From positions 1-64,000 of the forward strand of contig NZ_WNLA01000019.1 of NCBI RefSeq assembly GCF_009720865.1: 64,000 nucleotides of DNA, in the 5' to 3' direction. The translations under genes and the position numbers were made by a program. The DNA is from Pseudoduganella ginsengisoli. Lineage in GTDB: Bacteria > Pseudomonadota > Gammaproteobacteria > Burkholderiales > Burkholderiaceae_D. Positions 1 through 7,852 of the stretch are shown here, piece after piece. The first letter of the stretch is position 1; each line of letters opens with the position of its first letter. A model generated the notes under the pieces. The model was not told the origin of the DNA. It worked only from the letters and a program-made list of their open reading frames with translations, and made no database searches.

Positions 1-1
1 G

Positions 2-88
2 GGGGACAGCTATCGGTTACGAAGGATGAAGAAAGCGGGATTTCTGGAGAAGCCCGCCAAGGTAGTGGCTCAGAATTCGGCCGCGTAA
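2..88 (+). CDS. C-terminal tail of an ORF cut by the window edge, possibly an IS21-type IstB helper ATPase
   Basis: An open frame enters from the left edge and stops at TAA 86-88. Its 28 visible residues include GDSYRLRRMKKAGF followed by an Ala/Lys-rich tail. I read this as a possible C-terminus of an IS21-family IstB-like ATPase, because the frame ends just before repeated GTGGCTCAGA motifs of the kind found at some IS21 ends. The ATPase motifs would lie outside the window, so the assignment is weak. A second open frame from base 1 also runs through to a TAA at 139-141, so even the reading frame is not certain. Confidence 0.3.
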   Translation, partial: GDSYRLRRMKKAGFLEKPAKVVAQNSAA

Positions 89-109
89 AGGCCCGCAAAG
101 TGGCTCAGA
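64..109. repeat. Short direct repeat AGTGGCTCAGA, possible IS terminal region
   Basis: AGTGGCTCAGA occurs at 64-74 and again at 99-109, 35 bases apart, just after the stop of the entering ORF. Multiple short repeats at the ends are typical of IS21-family elements. The outer end of any element is not delimited, and no target-site duplication can be seen because the other end is outside the window. Confidence 0.3.
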
Positions 110-167
110 TTTACTCCGCGCTTGACACGGTCCCTCATTAACTCAAGATGACTGTTTCCATTGGACT

Positions 168-407
168 TCATATCGATACGTTTGCTGCGAGCGCAAGAAC
201 CGTGGCACCGTAGACATGAGTAATTACTAGTAGCACCTGCTGCCCTGTAGCGATCCGGTTCATGGCCGATTGAATTACGGGCTCAAATGCAGCGGAATGG
301 GCCTGCACGCCGGAAGCAGCGAGCATCTCGACAGCCCATCGCACATCGCCCTCGCTGTTTATGCTGTCATAAACTTCAACACGTTCAACGGTGTTTTGCT
401 CGCGCAT
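168..407 (-). CDS. Small protein of unknown function (79 aa)
   Basis: No family is recognised. The protein is soluble-looking at its N-terminus, with a hydrophobic Ala/Val/Leu-rich second half (IATGQQVLLVITHVYGATVL). It starts 25 bases after the stop of the larger membrane ORF on the same strand, so the two could be co-transcribed. It lies at the distal end of the degraded Rhs cassettes, where small immunity or accessory genes are usual, but nothing in the sequence proves this. No good ribosome-binding site precedes the ATG. It could be a non-coding frame. Confidence 0.3.
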   Translation of the reverse strand: MREQNTVERVEVYDSINSEGDVRWAVEMLAASGVQAHSAAFEPVIQSAMNRIATGQQVLLVITHVYGATVLALAANVSI

Positions 408-432
408 TTCATGAATAAGCCCGGAACATTAT

Positions 433-1188
433 TCACGCATCGCTGAACGAAATCCTGAACGGACGATATATCGTGCTTCCTCCGTTTTCCGATGTGCCGC
501 CTCTATTTCCCCGCCTTCTCGCAATAAACCCAGTAGCTGTTCGCACGAACTCATCAAAATTCAATTCCCAAAATGGTCTAAGTGACACTTCGCCAAGCGA
601 TACTCCAATTACTGCGAGCTCGGAATATCCCGGTGTTTGCGAACGCTCGTTGTAATGGTCATCCAGGCTCTGCACGATCCTTTCACAAGCCATCACAAGC
701 GATTCGCCCTCCCTCGGCTGAAACGTTGTTACCCCCGATTCGTCGAGCACTCCAGCTTTTCGAATTTTCTCGACAGCGGCCCGATTCTGCGGGCTATCAA
801 TAATCCACACAGGCATACGCTCCAGCTGGGTCATACATTCGTTCCCAAACATTGGCTCAAGTACCAAAGCCACCCGGCTTTTTCTTTCATCAATTGACAT
901 GATTTGACCGATCCACCAAATCGAAAAAACTATGGCCCCACCCTCGGTGCCAAGGAGAGACAGGAACGCCAGACCCGCGCTTGCCATTATCCCAATTATG
1001 GCCTTGCGGAACACCTTGCCCATGATCGTGGTCGTAATCAATATCCCACTCAGGTTGACCATCAGGGCCGTAGTGACGACTCTGCCCACTACCAGGACAG
1101 GATATATAGCTTGTAACGGCTTGTCGTGCGGCCGCCCCTGTCCCAACATACATCCTACGAGTACTTGTTCATTCTGTTTGCAGCCCAC
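433..1188 (-). CDS. Hypothetical protein with an N-terminal membrane region (251 aa)
   Basis: I do not recognise the family. The first roughly 95 residues carry two long hydrophobic stretches (around residues 28-53 and 62-95) that could be membrane segments. From about residue 96 (MSIDERKSRVALVLEP) a soluble region of some 150 residues follows, ending in an Arg/Gly/Ser-rich tail. The start at 1188 overlaps the end of the small ORF at 1169-1417 by 20 bases, which suggests coupling to the Rhs-tip cassette. A shorter form starting at MSIDERK would be purely soluble. The position behind an Rhs tip makes an immunity or accessory role possible, but this is inference only. Confidence 0.45.
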   Translation of the reverse strand: MGCKQNEQVLVGCMLGQGRPHDKPLQAIYPVLVVGRVVTTALMVNLSGILITTTIMGKVFRKAIIGIMASAGLAFLSLLGTEGGAIVFSIWWIGQIMSIDERKSRVALVLEPMFGNECMTQLERMPVWIIDSPQNRAAVEKIRKAGVLDESGVTTFQPREGESLVMACERIVQSLDDHYNERSQTPGYSELAVIGVSLGEVSLRPFWELNFDEFVRTATGFIARRRGNRGGTSENGGSTIYRPFRISFSDA

Positions 1189-1417
1189 TCAGGTACAAAA
1201 AACTCTCCCCATCGTAAGCGCCAATTAGAACAAATATGGCGGCTTGAATGAGCTCAGCGACAGTGCAAGGATTCTTAGGCGCATCAAGTACAAACGCAAG
1301 AAAATGCCAGCTCACTAAGCTATATCGAATTAACTCAGTTACACGGCTTACATCTAAACCGTCCGAAAAGACCAGGTAAATCGCTTCATCAACGCTTTGT
1401 ACGGGGGGTAAATGCGT
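1169..1417 (-). pseudogene. Candidate immunity ORF with lost start codon (ACG), 82 codons
   Basis: An open frame runs from ACG at 1417-1415 to TGA at 1171-1169. It encodes a protein-like sequence with DEAIYLVFSDGLDV near the start, ELIRYSLVSWHFLAFVL in the middle and YDGESFLYLSGLQTE at the end. It has no in-frame ATG near its beginning. The last base of the Rhs-tip stop codon (TGA 1419-1417) is the first base of this ACG, giving TGACG. A single T-to-C change from TGATG, a common stop-start overlap, would explain it. The position immediately after a toxin tip is that of an immunity gene. It may be dead, or weakly translated from ACG or a downstream GTG. The family is unknown. Confidence 0.45.
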
Positions 1418-1722
1418 CAGCCGCCGGTCTTACGATCTATGAAGTCCCAATGTGGCCCCACTGGATTCGGTCGCGGTGGAACAGGATTTTTCACCTTCAC
1501 CAGATGGCTTATCTAAGCTGCCCGAATTTCGAGTCGGATTGATCAAACCACACCAAATGGCCCTGGAAGGTTCCAGCCCGAGATGTTGACCGAGCATAAC
1601 CTGATTGCAGGCCGAGCGAATCAACATAGGAGAGCGGGTTTCCGCCGAATAACCATAGATATTGGTGCCACCGCTAAGGCCCAGCGGATCACTTTGAATG
1701 TACCGCCAGCCTGACGGGCTTC
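1417..1722 (-). pseudogene. Degraded Rhs C-terminal tip (core end plus frameshifted toxin region)
   Basis: Reading the minus strand, one frame gives RYIQSDPLGLSGGTNIYGY, the Rhs core end. The next residues (FGGNPLSYVDSLGL) are in another frame, so one base has been lost at about 1645. That frame stops at TAA after KFGQLR. A third frame supplies NPVPPRPNP and GPHWDFIDRKTGG before the TGA at 1419-1417. At least two frameshifts are therefore needed to rebuild a tip. The core end matches the end of the full Rhs genes at 3598-7734 and 13105-17196. This is a relic of an Rhs toxin cassette. The toxic activity cannot be named from what remains. Confidence 0.75.
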
Positions 1723-1812
1723 TCCGTAAATTTGCTTACTTTCCTACTCTAATCAATCACTTGCAGCAGCTAAATTCAGATGTCGCCCGCGCATTGTGGC
1801 AAATTCCCTCAC

Positions 1813-1850
1813 AAAACCATCTCACCCGGCAACGGGTGAGATGGTTTTTT
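1813..1850. terminator. Strong hairpin terminator, probably bidirectional
   Basis: The perfect 15-bp inverted repeat AAAACCATCTCACCC (1813-1827) and its complement (1834-1848) enclose the 6-base loop GGCAAC. A T-run follows on the plus strand and a short one on the minus strand. It lies in an otherwise gene-free, AT-rich stretch (1723-2096). It would end minus-strand transcripts coming from the orphan Rhs tip and its partner. Confidence 0.7.
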
Positions 1851-2096
1851 CGATTCGGCTATCCTGCAAGCTCAGTCGGATTGGCAAAAAAGATAATTAA
1901 TGAATGGGGCGTCAACCTCTTTCAAAAATCCATATTTTAATGAGTAATTAATGCCATACCGTCCTTCAGTTTTCATAAGGACGTGCGCAAGGGGAGATGA
2001 TCTTTTTTTTGATATTCCCATAAAAATATTCACCTCGCTATCCTTTGCTTCTCTTAAGTTCTATAATTATTTCAATTTTACAAAAAATTCAGTAGG

Positions 2097-2513
2097 TCAT
2101 AAATTTTTTACTCCGTCCACCTTGAAATCTCCTAACACGCATGACCATGGTTTCCAATTGCAAAAGAATACAATGATATGCCTTTCCCTAGCCAGGTTTC
2201 CGTTTTCTCTATCTAAATCATTGTAGACTTGCAGTTTTGATCCAATCACTAAATTAACCCCATTTCTACTTAAAACTAATGATTTTTTATCGCCCGTAAC
2301 TCGATCAACTCGACCATAAGAAACGGCATATGATAATAGGAAATTTCCACACGCAACAAATATCATAATTAAGCCAGTAATGAGCATCGCTAATTTAAAT
2401 ATCATGTTTCCATTTTCACTCAAATCTAATGATATGGATATTGCATAAAGGCTAAAAAATAACGACAAGATGCCAAAGGAGAAATATATTTTTGGGCGAA
2501 ATGAGGCATTCAT
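2097..2513 (-). CDS. Candidate membrane immunity protein for the orphan Rhs tip (138 aa)
   Basis: The protein has two clear hydrophobic segments near the N-terminus (YFSFGILSLFFSLYAISI and FKLAMLITGLIMIFVACGNF), followed by a soluble domain of about 75 residues ending in DFKVDGVKNL. No family is recognised. ATG at 2513-2511 overlaps the TGA of the orphan Rhs tip (2512-2510) as ATGA; an upstream ATG at 2519 is also possible. Tight coupling behind an Rhs tip is the usual place for an immunity gene, and a membrane location would suit a toxin acting at the inner membrane. The gene is visibly AT-rich compared with the core genes, a sign of transfer. Confidence 0.6.
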   Translation of the reverse strand: MNASFRPKIYFSFGILSLFFSLYAISISLDLSENGNMIFKLAMLITGLIMIFVACGNFLLSYAVSYGRVDRVTGDKKSLVLSRNGVNLVIGSKLQVYNDLDRENGNLARERHIIVFFCNWKPWSCVLGDFKVDGVKNL

Positions 2514-3178
2514 TTGCATTCACACTTTGTCTGAGGCGGGTTAGATTTTGTTCCAATCGCGCTAGAGGCCATCGATGCGCCTCCTCCAGGGATGCCGGCG
2601 ATAGCACGCTGCACTACTTGTGTAGCAAACGAACCCGAAAAAGATGTTCCCCAAGCACCAGGTGACATAACTCCGCCTACCGCCCCACCCACAGCAGATC
2701 CGGCAACCGATCCCACATTTAAGCCAGGGAAGCAGGGATCGCCAATGTTCTGAGCTTGACCAACGAGATTCCCTATAGAGCCTGCGGCAACTCTAATTGC
2801 AACGTTACCTATCACTGAACCTGTGAGCCAAGCTCCGCTTCCTCCAACGAGGGCTCCAGTAGTTGCACCAATGATCGCTCCGCGAAAGACGTTGCCTCCT
2901 GTAGCATTGGCGCCAAATGCACCCCCTATACCTCCTATGATCGCACCGGCAACTGCCCCCGGGATTCCAAATTCTCCGGTTGGATCAACCATGCTGAGCG
3001 GGTTTCCGTCAACGTATACATAGGTGTTTAAGCCGCTCTTCAGGCCAATCGGATCACTTTGGATATAACGTCCCAGCGATCCATCATAATACCGATGCCA
3101 GTTATACCAAAGCCCAGTTCCGTCCACCTCGTGGCGTAAACTGCGCAATTTGCGCTGCTCGGCCTCGATCTCGACCAA
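2510..3178 (-). CDS. Orphan Rhs C-terminal module (core end plus Gly-rich tip)
   Basis: The frame contains the Rhs core end (GLWYNWHRYYDGSLGRYIQSDPIGL-type sequence at about residues 22-47), then the NPLSMVDPTGEFG junction. A tip of about 150 residues follows, very rich in Gly/Ala and resembling a pore-forming or glycine-zipper region (GAVAGAIIGGIGGAFGA), and ends KCECK. It has no signal peptide and no convincing start: the frame opens at TTG without a ribosome site. Its core end is nearly identical at the DNA level to that of the full Rhs gene upstream, as expected for a tip displaced by recombination. It is probably silent unless recombined back onto a full Rhs core. The toxic activity is not known. 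Confidence 0.6.
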   Translation of the reverse strand: MVEIEAEQRKLRSLRHEVDGTGLWYNWHRYYDGSLGRYIQSDPIGLKSGLNTYVYVDGNPLSMVDPTGEFGIPGAVAGAIIGGIGGAFGANATGGNVFRGAIIGATTGALVGGSGAWLTGSVIGNVAIRVAAGSIGNLVGQAQNIGDPCFPGLNVGSVAGSAVGGAVGGVMSPGAWGTSFSGSFATQVVQRAIAGIPGGGASMASSAIGTKSNPPQTKCECK

Positions 3179-3200
3179 GTGGAAGGACCACTTTCGCTAC

Positions 3201-3596
3201 CTAACCGATTAGCCCGCCCAAGCAAGATTCAATCTCAACATGATCCGCCACCATAGCAATTAATGGGAGTTGAGCCCCTGCTGCAGCAAAAAGAAAATAT
3301 TCGCATGCCTCCACGATCTCGTGATGGTACGTGGTGACGACGTCAAACTTCTCCTGATCTTCAATGAACTCATCAATCCGATCATGAAGTTCTTCGGCGA
3401 GAGCACCTACGCAGCAGAATTCAGCACATCCTTTATCCAGAAGGCCGGGAGCTAAAATTTTGCTGGAGAGTAACTCATCGTCGTTACATGCAGGCAACAA
3501 AACAACAAATTCCTTGCCAAGTGACAAAGGCAGCTCCCCAACCAAATCCATAATATAGACTTGACGCCCACGGAAGTTATATTTCTTTGAACGCAT
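3201..3596 (-). CDS. Candidate immunity protein for the Rhs tip of the broken Rhs gene (131 aa)
   Basis: I chose the ATG at 3596-3594, one base after the TGA of the Rhs gene (3600-3598), rather than the longer frame that starts inside the Rhs gene. The protein is soluble and acidic, with no signal peptide (MRSKKYNFRGRQVYIMDLVG at the start, ALAEELHDRIDEFIEDQ in the middle). The family is not recognised with confidence. Its position directly behind a variable Rhs tip and its coupling to the Rhs stop codon point to an immunity protein that neutralises that tip. The frame is intact although the Rhs gene upstream carries a nonsense codon, so protection may be retained after loss of the toxin. Confidence 0.6.
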   Translation of the reverse strand: MRSKKYNFRGRQVYIMDLVGELPLSLGKEFVVLLPACNDDELLSSKILAPGLLDKGCAEFCCVGALAEELHDRIDEFIEDQEKFDVVTTYHHEIVEACEYFLFAAAGAQLPLIAMVADHVEIESCLGGLIG

Positions 3597-3597
3597 A

Positions 3598-6500
3598 TCA
3601 GTTCCCACCCCGAATCTTATCAATGTTGTCCCTAAATTTTTGAATTTCTGCCTCAAGATGGCGAATTCGTCGTCCTTGTGCGTTTTCAATCACATCTCTC
3701 GGAAGATTCTCCATTCCGGGCCGCACAGTTGGGTTTTCCTTAAATGCATTGAGCTTCTCCTCATGCTCACGAATCAGTCGTTCATAAGATTTTATTGATT
3801 TCTCGGCTTCAGCAGATAGCTTGCGAGTTGAACCGGGAACGGCATCTGGTTGCCCCTTTCCCTGGCACGCTTTAGCAACCGAATACGCCGCTCGAACGAT
3901 CGGAATAAATACACATTCGACACATACCGGTTCAAGCCCTGGCTCTTCTGGCGCTAACCCAAATCGGTCAATAATTGAAATTGGGTTTCCACCAACATAT
4001 GTGTAGGCATTCATTCCACCCGCGAGCCCAATCGGATCACTTTGGATATACCGCCCAAGGGATCCATCGTAATACCGATGCCAGTTATACCAAAGTCCAG
4101 TTTCGCCATCATAGTACTGTCCGGGGGATCCAATGTTCAATCCACCAATGGCGTCCGTGCTCACCTTGCGATCAAATGCCGCGTTATCAGCACGCCAGAC
4201 CGCAGCACCAGTACTGTTGGTCAACGATACCGGTCGCCCCAGCCTGTCATTGTGACTGGCATAGAATTTACCCCCGCGCTCGATACCCAGCAATTCACCG
4301 TCCAGCCAAACGTAGTTAGTACGCTGCGTAGCGCCGATTTCGATTAACAGTTCACCATTCGGGCCGTAGACGTATTTGGTTGTATTCCCGCCAGCTTGTT
4401 TTTGCACGCGCTGATTGAAAGCATTGTTGCTGTAAATCCCAAGCACAGTGCTTCCATTGCTGACCTTCGATAAGCGATGGAAACTGTCGTACTCATACGT
4501 GCGTGTGCCCGCCGTGCCGGTTTCCTGGTAGAGGTTGCCGATCGCATCGTACTGGAACGCGCGCGATTTCCCACTGCCTTGCCAGCCATCGAGCCGGTTG
4601 CTGGTCGCAGACGTCGTGAACTGATACTGCACCCCAAGGCGCTGGTGGGTCATCCGGTTGCCGTTATCATCCCACGTATAGTGCTGCGTATCGGCAGCGG
4701 GGCCGGAGGTCGCAACCCGGTCTACCGGGTCGTAGGCCAAGGATTCATTCAGCGATGGATAAGCGTAGTCAGTAATGCCGGACGTGGTATCCGTATTGTT
4801 GTAGCTGTAGCGCTGGTTCAACGCTGTTTTGCTGGCCAGCCGTTCAATGCGGCCATCCGCATCGAAAATGATCGACCGTGGAATGCCGTTGCCGAAAGTC
4901 CAGGCATAACGTACGCCGGTTGCGGGCTGATACAGGAATTGCGAGGCCGCAGTGGGCCATACGCTTGTCCGTACGGTGCTTAATTGGCCGTAAGTATTGT
5001 AGTCATACCCAACTGACAGGCCGGAATAACCCATCCCCGTCATGCGTCCGGCAACGTCATAAGCCCAGGTGATCGGATAGGTCACGCCGCCTATCGTGGT
5101 GTCTTTGGCCTCCAGTTCTCCAGCCGGGTTATACCTGAGGGCGGTTTTGCCAGTCGCATCAACGATGCTGGTCAAAAAGCCTTTGCCATAAGTGCCTTCG
5201 TCATAATTGAACGTCTCGGTCTGGCCGTTGCGTGAGCGGGAACGCATCCGGTCCAGCGCATCGTACGTGTACGTGGTTGCATTGCCGAGTTTGGTTTCGC
5301 TGATCAGGCGGCCTGCGCTGTCGTAGTCATACGTGACGGTGCCACCATCCTGGCTGACGATGGTTTTTACTTCGCCCAGGCCCGTGTACGTGTAATCGGT
5401 GCGGATATTGCGCGGATCGTAGACGTACTGCAGGCGGCCCTCAGGGTCGTATTCCCAACGTGTGATGCCGCCATCGTAGGCGGTGCGTTTGATAAGCCGG
5501 TCCTGTGCGTCATACTCGAAGTAAGTCGTGCGGGACGCGGCGTCCGTCTGGCTGGTCAAATTGCCGTTGTTGTCGTAACGCAGTTCTAAGCGCTGTCCGT
5601 TATTGCCAGTGATGGTATAGGGCCGGCCAAGCGAATCAAACTTGGTGGTGCTGACAAACTGGCCTGCCAATGCCGGAGTTGGCACGTCGCCAGTGCCTGG
5701 CGAGTAACGGTTGGAACTCCAGCGCATCGTGTTGGTGGCGACATCGTATGCAATGGTCGTGAATTGGTTTGCCGCATCGCCAGTTTTGTTGAGCCGGCCG
5801 CTTTCGTTATACCGGTAGCGGTCAATGCGGCCTGAAGCATAGGTAACGTCGGTGACTTGGTGGTTGTTGTTGTAGTCAAATTTCGTTACGCGATTACCGC
5901 TGGGCAGGCGCAATGTATGCTGCGTCATATTGCCCTTGGCGTCGTACAGGTAATCCTCGTTGATGCCGTTGAGATTAGTCAGGCGTCCCGGGCGGCCCAT
6001 GCCATCGTAAAGCGACCAGCTTTCGCTCTGACCCAGGAAATTGGTGTGGGATACCAAGTTGCCGCTGGTGTCGAAAACCATCGTACTTGTCACGTCGCCG
6101 GATGGAAGTTTGCGCGTTACGGTACGCGTTGCGAGTGTATTGTTGGGGTGGACGGTATAGCCGTAGAGCCACTGCCGCCTGGCGCCGGTCTTGAGGTCGT
6201 CCCAGGTTTCTGATGCCAGTTGCGTACCTTGGTACGTGTACGTAACGCGTTTGTACACGCCACCATATGTCCCGCGGTATTCAGTGGAGCCAATGTTGTC
6301 GCCCTGCCATTGGTGCGCTACCGTCAACTCGTCATTGGTGCCTGCCGCTGTGGTATAGGACAGCAGCCTGCCCGCGCTATCGAAGCTGTAATCTGTACGG
6401 TTGCCATTCCAGTCTTCTTCAAAATCGATGTAGCCGTTTGCATCGTATGCGGTTTGCGCGCTGGCGGCGCCGCAAGTGGCCGTGGCCTGGCGCGAAACGG

Positions 6501-7245
6501 ACGTTACCTTCAGGGTGCCTTGAACGTTGGCAAACGTGTATTGCGTTGTTTGGCCGCGTGCATCGGTAACATTGGTTGTTAACGTGCCGTAGCTGAACGT
6601 TTCGTTTTCTTCTCCACTGGCCAGCCCGCTGGTTTTTACGCGGCGATCCGGATAGTAGCTATAAGTGCTGTAGCGCACGCCATTAATCTTGATTCCCGTT
6701 AAAAGCGTGGCGTCGGTGGTTTCATACAGATATTCGCGAATATCGGGGACCGCACCAGGGGAGGTGACTTTCGACAGCATGCCGTTGGCGTTGTAGGCAT
6801 AGTTCCAAAGGTTTCCTCCGGAGTCACGGACTGTGCTGACCCTCCCATTTGTTCCATACGTGAATTGGACGGTTTTTCCCGTCGGGCTGGTAACGGTGCC
6901 GAGTTTTCCATTCACATACGTAAAGCTGGTCGTCGCGTCTAATGGATCGGTAATCGCTTGAAGGTCGCCACCGCCACTGTAGACGTACGTGAAGTTTCCT
7001 CGCACCAGTTCCCAATTGGTGCCGGGATTCATGATGATGTATCCCGCGTCGACTGCAGCGTCAGAGCTGCCCCTTACGCTGTAGAGGTAGTAGCTGTGAT
7101 CGGTGGTTGCAGGGGGCGGCGTCGTGCTTGTATTGGTGCCGGAGGGAGTGGTAACGCCGTCGGCGCCGGCTGTCGGGACCAGTTGATAAACGAAGCGGGC
7201 GCCGTCTGGCTGCGTCAATGTGGCCGTACGCGGGACACAGGTCAT
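3598..7245 (-). CDS. Remaining open frame of the broken Rhs protein (YD repeats, core and C-terminal tip)
   Basis: This is the 1215-codon part of the Rhs gene downstream of the nonsense codon, starting at the first in-frame ATG. It has YD repeats through most of its length, the Rhs core (YDGETGLWYNWHRYYDG, then GRYIQSDPIGL) and a charged, helical tip (KSYERLIREHEEKLNAF near the end). Without the signal peptide it would stay in the cytosol if translated at all, and no ribosome site is evident at its ATG. It should be read together with the 7306-7734 fragment as one gene. Confidence 0.7.
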   Translation of the reverse strand: MTCVPRTATLTQPDGARFVYQLVPTAGADGVTTPSGTNTSTTPPPATTDHSYYLYSVRGSSDAAVDAGYIIMNPGTNWELVRGNFTYVYSGGGDLQAITDPLDATTSFTYVNGKLGTVTSPTGKTVQFTYGTNGRVSTVRDSGGNLWNYAYNANGMLSKVTSPGAVPDIREYLYETTDATLLTGIKINGVRYSTYSYYPDRRVKTSGLASGEENETFSYGTLTTNVTDARGQTTQYTFANVQGTLKVTSVSRQATATCGAASAQTAYDANGYIDFEEDWNGNRTDYSFDSAGRLLSYTTAAGTNDELTVAHQWQGDNIGSTEYRGTYGGVYKRVTYTYQGTQLASETWDDLKTGARRQWLYGYTVHPNNTLATRTVTRKLPSGDVTSTMVFDTSGNLVSHTNFLGQSESWSLYDGMGRPGRLTNLNGINEDYLYDAKGNMTQHTLRLPSGNRVTKFDYNNNHQVTDVTYASGRIDRYRYNESGRLNKTGDAANQFTTIAYDVATNTMRWSSNRYSPGTGDVPTPALAGQFVSTTKFDSLGRPYTITGNNGQRLELRYDNNGNLTSQTDAASRTTYFEYDAQDRLIKRTAYDGGITRWEYDPEGRLQYVYDPRNIRTDYTYTGLGEVKTIVSQDGGTVTYDYDSAGRLISETKLGNATTYTYDALDRMRSRSRNGQTETFNYDEGTYGKGFLTSIVDATGKTALRYNPAGELEAKDTTIGGVTYPITWAYDVAGRMTGMGYSGLSVGYDYNTYGQLSTVRTSVWPTAASQFLYQPATGVRYAWTFGNGIPRSIIFDADGRIERLASKTALNQRYSYNNTDTTSGITDYAYPSLNESLAYDPVDRVATSGPAADTQHYTWDDNGNRMTHQRLGVQYQFTTSATSNRLDGWQGSGKSRAFQYDAIGNLYQETGTAGTRTYEYDSFHRLSKVSNGSTVLGIYSNNAFNQRVQKQAGGNTTKYVYGPNGELLIEIGATQRTNYVWLDGELLGIERGGKFYASHNDRLGRPVSLTNSTGAAVWRADNAAFDRKVSTDAIGGLNIGSPGQYYDGETGLWYNWHRYYDGSLGRYIQSDPIGLAGGMNAYTYVGGNPISIIDRFGLAPEEPGLEPVCVECVFIPIVRAAYSVAKACQGKGQPDAVPGSTRKLSAEAEKSIKSYERLIREHEEKLNAFKENPTVRPGMENLPRDVIENAQGRRIRHLEAEIQKFRDNIDKIRGGN

Positions 7246-7305
7246 GTCCGGGTAGCAGTATTGCCCAGAGATAGCCAGCTTAGGGTAGTCGTAGCTGGAT
7301 AGCCA

Positions 7306-7734
7306 TTACGGTCCAAATAACGTGCCGGACGCGTTCATGCTGCGGTAGTTGCGATTCAAGCCCAGGCCGTAAGTTCCACCGGCCTGGAAATCCACTTCCG
7401 GCAGCAGTTTTTCGCCCGTGGCAATGACAACAGGGTGCGACGTGACGGGAGACGCCTTCGTTGCTGAACCGCAGCTGGTGTCGGTATTGCCGCTGGTCGG
7501 TGCTGCTGCAACCTGGCCTTTGGCTGGGCCACTGCCGCCGCGGCTTGCCTCCGGTCTGAACGGGGGAAAAGAGAAAGCTGAACTTGGTGAGTGTGCTTCT
7601 GGTAGCGGACGCTTGCCGACCAGCTCTTGCGTTACCGGAGATGCAGGATTGAGAACTTGCTCCTCTCCCCAGGCACGCACGGCAGTAACAGATAGCAACG
7701 CTGCCAGCGCTGCCATCGAATAAAACGATTTCAT
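7306..7734 (-). CDS. N-terminal fragment of the broken Rhs protein (signal peptide and DUF6531-like segment)
   Basis: A 142-residue fragment ending at the TAA 7308-7306. It has a Sec signal peptide of about 23 residues, a low-complexity Pro/Ser/Gly-rich linker, and the start of a DUF6531-like domain (HPVVIATGEKLLPEVDF, LNRNYRSMNASG). The ribosome site AGAGGAA stands seven bases before the ATG. It would be exported as a short stub. The gene starts 118 bases downstream of the stop of rsmE on the same strand. Confidence 0.65.
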   Translation of the reverse strand: MKSFYSMAALAALLSVTAVRAWGEEQVLNPASPVTQELVGKRPLPEAHSPSSAFSFPPFRPEASRGGSGPAKGQVAAAPTSGNTDTSCGSATKASPVTSHPVVIATGEKLLPEVDFQAGGTYGLGLNRNYRSMNASGTLFGP

Positions 7735-7852
7735 CTCACTTCCTCTTTAAAAGCAATATTAAAAAAATACTAACTTTTTAAAGTGAAACAGAAATCGTGC
7801 TGTTGGGGCGCATAATTGACTATGCTGCCCCGCAAGTGTCACCGCCCGTGAA

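Larger units (their letters stand above)
3598..7734 (-). pseudogene. Full-length Rhs repeat protein gene broken by an in-frame TAA at codon 143
   Basis: Two open frames, 7734-7306 and 7245-3598, are in the same register and separated only by TAA at 7308-7306. Read through, they form a 1378-codon Rhs protein: a signal peptide (MKSFYSMAALAALLSVTAVRA), a DUF6531-like segment (VIATGEKLLPEVDFQAGG), many YD repeats (such as YDALDRM), the core end GRYIQSDPIGL at about codon 1230, and a tip of about 130 residues ending DNIDKIRGGN. The residues around the stop (TLFGP-stop-WLSSYDYPKLA) align with FFGSHWLSTFDGPKL in the intact paralogue, so a sense codon has been lost. An AGAGGAA ribosome site precedes the ATG. 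The toxin activity of the tip is unknown. A sequencing error at this codon cannot be excluded. Confidence 0.8.

Noticed and set aside
1951..2226. 91-codon plus-strand frame
   Set aside because: Opposite the coupled membrane ORF at 2097-2513, which has better context; AT-rich chance frame.
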